Assembly: GCF_009720385.1 (NCBI RefSeq)
Contig: NZ_WARX01000006.1
Coordinates: 1 to 64,000 of the forward strand
Direction: 5' to 3'
DNA: 64,000 nt
From: Catellatospora vulcania
GTDB taxonomy: Bacteria; Actinomycetota; Actinomycetes; Mycobacteriales; Micromonosporaceae
The notes under the pieces were generated by a model that had not been told where the DNA came from, made no database searches, and was given only the letters and a program-made list of their open reading frames with translations. How positions within the stretch are numbered: the stretch's first letter is position 1; each line of letters begins with the position of its first letter. The translations under genes and the position numbers were made by a program. Below are positions 59,010-64,000 of the stretch, piece after piece.

Positions 59010-59533
59010 CCGACCGCGCCCCAACGGCAGACATGGATCGAGTGATGTTGTCGCACCCGAACGTGATCGCAGTCCAGCACGCGCTTGACGCCGCCGACGC
59101 CCGGGACCACACCGGCGCCGGCTGCCGCGTGATCGTCCTGGACGACGGCGTGCACACCGCCGCCGCGGCCGCGGCCGCCCTGGGCGTCGAGGCCGCCCAG
59201 ATCGCCAACTCGCTGATCTTCGAGGTCGACGGCGAGCCGCTGCTGGTGCTGACCTCCGGCGGGCACCGGGTGGACACCGCCAAGGTCGCCGCCGACCTCG
59301 GCGTCGCCAAACTGCGCCGGGCCACACCCGAGTTCGTACGCGAGCACACCGGCCAGGTCATCGGCGGCGTCGCCCCGCTCGGCCACCCCAAGCCGGTGCG
59401 CACCCTCATCGACACCGCGCTCGCCGGTTACGGCGAGATCTGGGCGGCCGGCGGGGTGCCCCGGGCCGTCTTCCCGATCACCTACCCGGAGCTGCTGAGG
59501 GTCACCTCGGCGACACCGGCGGAGGTCGCATGA
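59006..59533 (+). CDS. YbaK/EbsC-type aminoacyl-tRNA deacylase
   Basis: 175 residues. The fold is recognised from AAQIANSLIFEVDGEPLLVLTSG, the lysine block DTAKVAADLGVAKLRRATPEFVREHTGQVIGGVAPLGHP and VFPITYPELLRVT. The family hydrolyses mischarged Ala-, Pro- or Cys-tRNA in trans. The TTG start overlaps the previous stop; an ATG nine codons later (59033) is a reasonable alternative. Confidence 0.9.
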   Translation: MTDRAPTADMDRVMLSHPNVIAVQHALDAADARDHTGAGCRVIVLDDGVHTAAAAAAALGVEAAQIANSLIFEVDGEPLLVLTSGGHRVDTAKVAADLGVAKLRRATPEFVREHTGQVIGGVAPLGHPKPVRTLIDTALAGYGEIWAAGGVPRAVFPITYPELLRVTSATPAEVA

Positions 59534-60072
59534 GGCTGGTCCCCTGGACCTCCGACGACCTCGGCCGGCGCATGGACGACGTGCTGACCGTGTTCGGCGA
59601 GGCCATGTCGTACCACCCCCAGGCCCTGGCCGTGCGGCGCGGCTACATCACCACGCACCTGCAGCGCCCGTACTTCCGGGCGATCGCCAGCCTGAGCGAC
59701 CAGGGCCAGCTGCTCGGCTTCGCCTACGGCTACCACTCCGAACCCGGCCAGTGGTGGCACGACCAGGTCAGCGCGGTGCTCGACCCCGGCGCGCGGCAGC
59801 GCTGGCTGACCGACTGCTTCGAGGTGGTCGAGCTGCACGTGCGCCCCGCCGCGCAGGGCCACGGCCTCGGCGAGGCGCAGCTACGGGCGCTGCTGGCGAT
59901 GACCGGCGCGGCGACCACGCTGCTGTCCACCCCCGAGGCCGACGAGCAGGCCTCCCGCGCCTGGCGCCTCTACCGCCGCACCGGCTTCGTCGACGTCTCC
60001 CGCCACCTGCTCTTCCCCGGCGACCCCCGCCCCTTCGCCGTCCTCGGCCGCCCCCTGCCGATGACCCACTGA
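59530..60072 (+). CDS. GNAT-family N-acetyltransferase
   Basis: 180 residues. The acetyl-CoA site is ELHVRPAAQGHGLGEAQLRALL (R/Q-x-x-G-x-G at about 114-119). The remaining fold is typical (FRAIASLSDQGQLLGFAYGY; ASRAWRLYRRTGFVDVSRHL). Substrate is unknown. The ATG overlaps the YbaK stop (ATGA). It converges with the next gene, three bases away, without a visible terminator. Confidence 0.88.
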   Translation: MRLVPWTSDDLGRRMDDVLTVFGEAMSYHPQALAVRRGYITTHLQRPYFRAIASLSDQGQLLGFAYGYHSEPGQWWHDQVSAVLDPGARQRWLTDCFEVVELHVRPAAQGHGLGEAQLRALLAMTGAATTLLSTPEADEQASRAWRLYRRTGFVDVSRHLLFPGDPRPFAVLGRPLPMTH

Positions 60073-60075
60073 CCC

Positions 60076-60765
60076 TCAGGTCAGCACCTTGCGGACCACG
60101 GTGAGGAGCTGGCCGAGGCCCAGCACGGCCAGGGAGAACCACAGGACCAGGACCATCGTCACCACGCCGGCCGCGAGATCGGGGCCGACCTGCGCGGTCG
60201 CCGTGGCCGCCAGCAGCAGCGACAGCAGCGTCAGCCAAGCCCGGGTGGGCCGGTCGCCGATGGTCGCCGAACCCGCCGCGCGCAGCCCGACCGCCCCGGC
60301 CCGCGCCCGGACATACTCGTGCAGCCACACCATCGCCCCGCAGGCCAGCAGCAGCGTCTGCTGCGCGCCGAGCGCCCCGAGCGCGACCAGCCAGCACACC
60401 TCGCTCATCCGGTCGAGCATGGTGCGGTAGAACGAGGCGAGCCGGGAGGTCCGGCCCAGCAGCACCGCCAGCGTCTGCCCGACCGTGTCCGCGGCCAGGC
60501 CAAGCACCAGGACCGGGACCGCCAGCGCGGGCCATGAACCGCCCCGGGCCGCGATGACCGGCACCAGCACCGCGCAGGCCGCGGCGGCCGTCATCGCGTA
60601 CGCGGGCCGCGCGCCGAACCGGGCCAGCACCCCACTCACCGTGAACGCGGCCCGCAGCCACTTGCGCAGCAGCGGACCCGCATGGCGCGGGTCGTACCCG
60701 TCGTGCGAGTTCGACCAGCCGGAGACGTAACCGTCCCAGCTCGTGTTCGTCGTCGGCGCCGCCAT
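60076..60765 (-). CDS. Integral membrane protein resembling a degenerate CDP-alcohol phosphotransferase (DUF5941-like)
   Basis: 229 residues with about five or six membrane helices. A hydrophilic start (SGWSNSHDGYDPRH) leads to a segment that aligns with the CDP-alcohol phosphatidyltransferase motif. The motif is eroded: the expected DxxDGxxAR and GxxxDxxxD read ADTVGQTLA and FYRTMLDRMSE, with loss of DG, AR and the last Asp. It may be a DUF5941-type protein without transferase activity. ATG at 60765 follows GGGAGTGGGG. Confidence 0.6.
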   Translation of the reverse strand: MAAPTTNTSWDGYVSGWSNSHDGYDPRHAGPLLRKWLRAAFTVSGVLARFGARPAYAMTAAAACAVLVPVIAARGGSWPALAVPVLVLGLAADTVGQTLAVLLGRTSRLASFYRTMLDRMSEVCWLVALGALGAQQTLLLACGAMVWLHEYVRARAGAVGLRAAGSATIGDRPTRAWLTLLSLLLAATATAQVGPDLAAGVVTMVLVLWFSLAVLGLGQLLTVVRKVLT

Positions 60766-60811
60766 GCCCCACTCCCGGTCCGCCTGCCTCGGCAGGCCAC
60801 TCGGGTGGGAG

Positions 60812-61732
60812 CTACACCGCGGCGCCCACCCGTAGCCGCTGCCACACCTCACGGGTGGCCGTCGACCGGTTCAACGTGATGAAGTGCAGGCCGGGTGCGC
60901 CCTCGGCCAGCAGCTTCGCGCTCAGCTCGGTGGCCACCTCGACGCCGATGGCGCGCACCGCCTGGGGGTCGTCGGCGACGGCGCGCAGCCGCTCGGCCAG
61001 GTCCGGCGGGAACGCCGCGCCGGACAGCTGGGCCATCCGCTCGATCTGGCTGACGTTGGTCACCGGCATGACGCCCGGGATGATCGGCACGTCGCAGCCC
61101 GCCGCGGCGGTGGCGTCGCGCAGCCGGGCCCAGTCCTGCCAGTCGAAGAAGAACTGCGTGATCGCGTAATCGGCGCCCGCCCGGCACTTGCGGATGAAGT
61201 GGTGCACGTCCGAGGCGAAGTCGGCCGAGCGCGGGTGCTTCTCCGGGAACGCGGCCACGCCGACGCAGTAGTCGCCGCTGTCCTTCAGCAGCCGCACCAG
61301 CTCTTCGGCATAGTGCAGCCCCTGCGGGTGGGCGACCCAGTCGGCCTGCGGGTCGCTGCCCGGCGGGTCGCCGCGCAGGGCCAGCATGTTGCGCACGCCT
61401 GCGTCCGAGTAGTGCCCGATGACGTTGCGCAGCTCGCCGATCGAGTGGTTGACCGCGGTCAGGTGACCCAGTGGCAGCAGCGTGGTCTCGGTCGCGATCC
61501 GCTCGGTGAGCTGCACCGTGGTGTCCCGGGTGCTGCCGCCGGCGCCGTACGTGATGGAGACGAAGGACGGCTGCAGCGACTCCAGCTCCCGGATCGACTG
61601 CCACAGCAGGCGTTCGCCGTCGGCGGTCTTGGGCGGGAAGAACTCGAACGAGAACGTCGGCTCCCCCGATGCCAGCAGCTCGCGGACGGTCGGCCGGGGT
61701 CCCGGCATGGTCGATGGAGCACGCAGCGTCAC
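60812..61732 (-). CDS. metF: Methylenetetrahydrofolate reductase
   Basis: 306 residues. It reduces 5,10-methylene-THF to 5-methyl-THF using FAD. The signature EFFPPKT (about 29-35), [21 protein letters not shown] and QFFFDW are diagnostic. Length matches bacterial MetF. The GTG at 61732 lies seven bases after TAGAGT (61740-61745), so a leaderless mRNA is likely and no leader riboswitch can exist on this transcript. Confidence 0.96.
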   Translation of the reverse strand: MTLRAPSTMPGPRPTVRELLASGEPTFSFEFFPPKTADGERLLWQSIRELESLQPSFVSITYGAGGSTRDTTVQLTERIATETTLLPLGHLTAVNHSIGELRNVIGHYSDAGVRNMLALRGDPPGSDPQADWVAHPQGLHYAEELVRLLKDSGDYCVGVAAFPEKHPRSADFASDVHHFIRKCRAGADYAITQFFFDWQDWARLRDATAAAGCDVPIIPGVMPVTNVSQIERMAQLSGAAFPPDLAERLRAVADDPQAVRAIGVEVATELSAKLLAEGAPGLHFITLNRSTATREVWQRLRVGAAV

Positions 61733-61842
61733 CCTGCCGACTCTATCGGCCGACCGGTCTGAAGAGCGGTTTCGTCCCAGTGCGTGGTGCGCCCCGCGCA
61801 CGTGACCGTGCTCACCCGTCCCTTCCGCCCCAGCCGCCGTGC

Positions 61843-62127
61843 TCACCGCGGCTCCTCGTCGGTGAGGAACCAGTCCGTGAACGCGGCCGACCCGCGTCCC
61901 ACCGCCGGATGGCGGCAGGCGGCGAGCAGCCCGCGTTCGGCATACCGCCGCGGCGGGCAGGGCCACGGCAGCTCGCACACCCGGCAGCGGTGCACCGGCG
62001 GCCGGAACCCCGCACCCGGCACGTGGTCGTGCAGCAGCCGCGCCGCCAGCCGCCACATCAGCGGCTGCACCACCTGCTCCGGCGGCTCCAGCGGCGGGTT
62101 CTCCCAGTCGATCGGGGGCAGGTCCAT
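61843..62127 (-). CDS. 94-residue four-cysteine protein of unknown function
   Basis: Not recognised. Residues 1-45 are Pro-rich with one amphipathic helix. Residues 46-72 carry four cysteines (C48, C51, C57, C71) and H46 and H73 in [14 protein letters not shown] and LLAACRHP. The C-terminus is acidic. The arrangement could bind zinc. The ATG at 62127 has GGAGGG four bases upstream. The same frame stays open upstream but is not protein-like. Confidence 0.65.
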   Translation of the reverse strand: MDLPPIDWENPPLEPPEQVVQPLMWRLAARLLHDHVPGAGFRPPVHRCRVCELPWPCPPRRYAERGLLAACRHPAVGRGSAAFTDWFLTDEEPR

Positions 62128-62571
62128 CAAACCCTCCAGGGTGTACGCGACGAGGGGCACCGGGGCGGCGCAGGCCATGGGAGATGACGCGCCGCCCCGG
62201 CGGCTCACACCGGCCTTGGGAGTGCCGTCGACCAGCGCGAGCCCGTCCATCACAGCGAAGATTCCGTGCCCTGGGAGGGGCCAGCGCAGAAATGTGGAGG
62301 GGCCAGAGGGACTTGAGTCCTTACACGGCGGTGAGCAGCGACGATCCCCGCAACAGGAATCCGGAGCCACCTGCCGGAGCAGGTCACCGACCGTCAATGC
62401 CCCGGACTGCCGGAAGATGCGGTCGCCCGGACCACTCGTTGCGAAGATCGCTGCTTCGCCGCAAAAAGTGAGGCGAGACCTCAGGTTTTGACCTGAAACA
62501 GCGATCACCGTCCGGAGGGAGCGATGCCGTAAACCATTTGGCAGCGGTGGGGCAGATGACCAGGCTGGGCG
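62128..62571. other. Gene-free region containing a family I palindrome
   Basis: It separates the divergent four-Cys and helical-repeat genes. Besides the palindrome at 62444-62508 I see no coding sequence. The direct repeat GGAGGGGCCAG occurs twice near 62271-62307. Confidence 0.65.
62444..62508. repeat. Palindromic element, family I (copy B)
   Basis: GATCGCTGCTTC (62446-62457) pairs with GAAACAGCGATC (62495-62506) with one mismatch. An inner AAAAGTGAGG/CCTCAGGTTTT stem is present. Its orientation is inverted relative to copy C. Confidence 0.85.
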
Positions 62572-63810
62572 GTGATGAGTGACGCCGACGACGCACCGCG
62601 CTGGCAATACGACCCCGTCCGCACTCTTGCCGGGGACCTCCAGCGAGGGCACGGCATGGGTGTGGTGAAGGCGCACGCCGAAGCGGCCGGCCCGGACGCC
62701 GTCTTCGCCTGCGTCCAGCGCGACCACCGATGGTGGTGGCTCGACGAGCGGCCGGAGTACCTGGCCAGGCTCATGCTCAAGCTGCGGATGGATCCGACCG
62801 CGGTGGTCGCCCTGCTGCACGCTGCCGAGGACCTCGAATCCGACGACGACAACACCTTCGATATGGCACTCGGTGTGCTGGAGACACTCGGCTTCGCGGG
62901 CGACGAGCAGGTCGTACGGGCACTTCGGCACTACGTGATCCACGGTGTGCGCTGGCTGGAGGTGCTGGAGGCGATCGCCCGGCGGTGGCCGCGGGCGACG
63001 TGGGACGACCTGGACGGCATCGCGCTCGCCCGGCTGACCCCGGCCATGGCGGACGAAGTCTTCGCCAGCAGGCAGCCCTGGCTCGGCTGGGCGGCACGCC
63101 ACGCACGGGTGGCTCGGCTGGCCCAGCGCCGGTCTGCGCGCCCCCCGCGCCCGGCCCCCGCTCTGGCACCCGACGCCGACCAGCTGCTGGCGTTGCTGGC
63201 CGACCCCGCGCAGCCGCGGGCCGACAAGCGAAGCGCCCTGCGCGACCTGGCCCGTTCCGGATCGGACCGCAGACTCCTCGGGTTGGCCGAGGAACTGCGT
63301 GGTATCCCTGGCCTCTCCGACGCGGTGATGGCGCTCGGACCGGCCGCGCTGGACCATGCCCGCGCGTGGGTGACGGGCGACCGGCTGGTCTGGCTGGGCG
63401 GCAGCCTGCTGGCGGCCCACGGCACAGAACGCGACATTCCCCGGCTGCTCGCCGTATGGGACCGGCTGTGGGACAGCGACGACTGGTGCGGCTTCGACCG
63501 GCTCGCCGACGGGTTCGCGCGCTTCGGGGCCCTGGCCGCCGACGCCGCCCCGCGGCTGCGAGCGGTGATCCGGCAGACGCCGCACTCGTACGAACGCACC
63601 GCCTGCCTGCGCGCACTACTGGCAATCGACCCGGTCGGCGCGGAAGGCCCCCTCGCACTGGGCCTGCTCGACTGCGAGCAGGACGTCCGCAGCCTCGCGG
63701 TGGCCCACGCACCCGACTCCAAGTTCACCCGCCAGGCACTGACCACCCGAAAAGACGACCCGACCGAGGCCCCGGAGATCCGCCAGGCCGCCGCCGCCCG
63801 GCTCGGCTGA
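62572..63810 (+). CDS. Helical-repeat-like (HEAT/ARM-like) protein of unknown function
   Basis: 412 residues, not assigned to a family. The N-terminal 100 residues hold a Trp-rich stretch (DHRWWWLDERPEYL). Repeated helical pairs of 30-40 residues follow from about 205 to 412 (QLLALLADPAQPRADKRSAL, DIPRLLAVWDRLWDSD, SYERTACLRALLAI), resembling HEAT/ARM scaffolds. No catalytic motif, signal peptide or membrane helix is seen. GTG or ATG (62575) start. It is flanked by family I palindromes, 63 bases upstream and 3 bases downstream. Confidence 0.65.
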   Translation: MMSDADDAPRWQYDPVRTLAGDLQRGHGMGVVKAHAEAAGPDAVFACVQRDHRWWWLDERPEYLARLMLKLRMDPTAVVALLHAAEDLESDDDNTFDMALGVLETLGFAGDEQVVRALRHYVIHGVRWLEVLEAIARRWPRATWDDLDGIALARLTPAMADEVFASRQPWLGWAARHARVARLAQRRSARPPRPAPALAPDADQLLALLADPAQPRADKRSALRDLARSGSDRRLLGLAEELRGIPGLSDAVMALGPAALDHARAWVTGDRLVWLGGSLLAAHGTERDIPRLLAVWDRLWDSDDWCGFDRLADGFARFGALAADAAPRLRAVIRQTPHSYERTACLRALLAIDPVGAEGPLALGLLDCEQDVRSLAVAHAPDSKFTRQALTTRKDDPTEAPEIRQAAAARLG

Positions 63811-63813
63811 GGA

Positions 63814-63877
63814 AAGATCGCTGTTTCGTGTCGAAAACTGTGGTCTGACCTCACTTTCTGACACCAACTAGCGATCT
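63814..63877. repeat. Palindromic element, family I (copy C)
   Basis: AAGATCGCTGTTTCGTGTC (63814-63832) pairs imperfectly with GACACCAACTAGCGATCT (63860-63877). The inner palindrome TGTGGTC-T-GACCTCA matches the inner palindrome of copy A. It starts three bases after the preceding stop. Confidence 0.85.
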
Positions 63878-64000
63878 TGGACCGGCGGCGGGTCGGCGGC
63901 GGCGGCGGTGTCGTACAGGGGCGGTAGAAATCAGGTCGGCGCTTGGGGGCCTGCGCCGGGGGTCGGGTGTTGTTCCGGTATTGCCGTGGGACGAGCCTGG

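Noticed and set aside
60812-61800. SAM- or SAH-type riboswitch upstream of metF
   Set aside because: The start codon lies seven bases from a -10 hexamer, leaving no leader to hold an aptamer.
61843-63585. A long minus-strand extension of the four-Cys gene
   Set aside because: The extension is antisense to the helical-repeat gene and crosses palindrome B. The strong GGAGGG before the ATG at 62127 fits a short protein.

Overview
The window is chromosomal DNA from a very GC-rich actinobacterium. The order mraZ-rsmH-ftsL-ftsI-murE-murF-mraY-murD-ftsW-murG-murC-ftsQ-ftsZ-yggS-sepF-yggT-divIVA, without ftsA, together with Wag31-type DivIVA, SepF, MurT/GatD, a DUF3040 protein, the ImuA/ImuB/DnaE2 mutasome and many GTG/TTG starts, points to Actinomycetia. 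The style of the intergenic repeats suggests Micromonosporaceae, but that is inference. I saw no rRNA, tRNA, CRISPR array, insertion sequence or prophage.

Layout. 0.1-11.4 kb (all minus strand): dnaE1, a ParA/MinD-like ATPase, a membrane-anchored unknown, rluD and lspA, a DksA/TraR zinc-finger protein with a histone-like tail, a CPA1 antiporter coupled to a DUF167 gene, and a membrane protein with an Ada-like Cys/His module. 11.7-31.5 kb (minus strand): the division and cell-wall (dcw) cluster, most genes overlapping by 1-4 bases, headed by mraZ with three 10-bp-spaced MraZ operator repeats. 32-35 kb (plus): murT-gatD and a coupled TVP38/DedA-like membrane gene. 35.1-36.2 kb: one AbiEi/DUF559-like gene bracketed by inverted palindromes. 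36.3-39.3 kb (minus): leuS behind a leucine attenuator. 39.6-44.5 kb (plus): moxR, DUF58 and transglutaminase genes. 44.7-57.9 kb (minus): DUF3040, dinB, a phosphodiesterase-like gene, a methyltransferase, a PASTA lipoprotein, a secreted serine protease and the SOS mutasome (HEPN gene-imuA-imuB, then dnaE2). 58-62 kb: an EamA exporter, YbaK deacylase and GNAT acetyltransferase (plus), then a degenerate CDP-alcohol transferase-like protein, metF and a four-Cys small protein (minus). 62.6-63.8 kb (plus): an alpha-helical repeat-like unknown, again between two inverted palindromes.

Four things stand out. (1) Intergenic 56-76-base hairpins whose arms begin with GATC fall into three sequence families. 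They occur as inverted pairs around one gene (AbiEi-like; helical-repeat-like) or around another hairpin (dnaE2 leader). (2) leuS has a leaderless 12-residue leader peptide with three consecutive Leu codons, then an intrinsic terminator, which is a textbook attenuator. (3) A promoter with one near-consensus LexA box on its -10 and a second just downstream points at the HEPN-imuA-imuB operon; a weaker box overlaps the dnaE2 start. (4) A TANNNT hexamer lies 6-8 bases upstream of many GTG/ATG starts, suggesting frequent leaderless transcripts.

Functionally, the left half makes lipid II and the septal machinery (MurC-F, MraY, MurG, FtsW/FtsI, FtsQ/FtsL, FtsZ/SepF/DivIVA). MurT/GatD would amidate lipid II. 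The 46-57 kb stretch concentrates damage-tolerance polymerases (DinB, DnaE2, ImuB).
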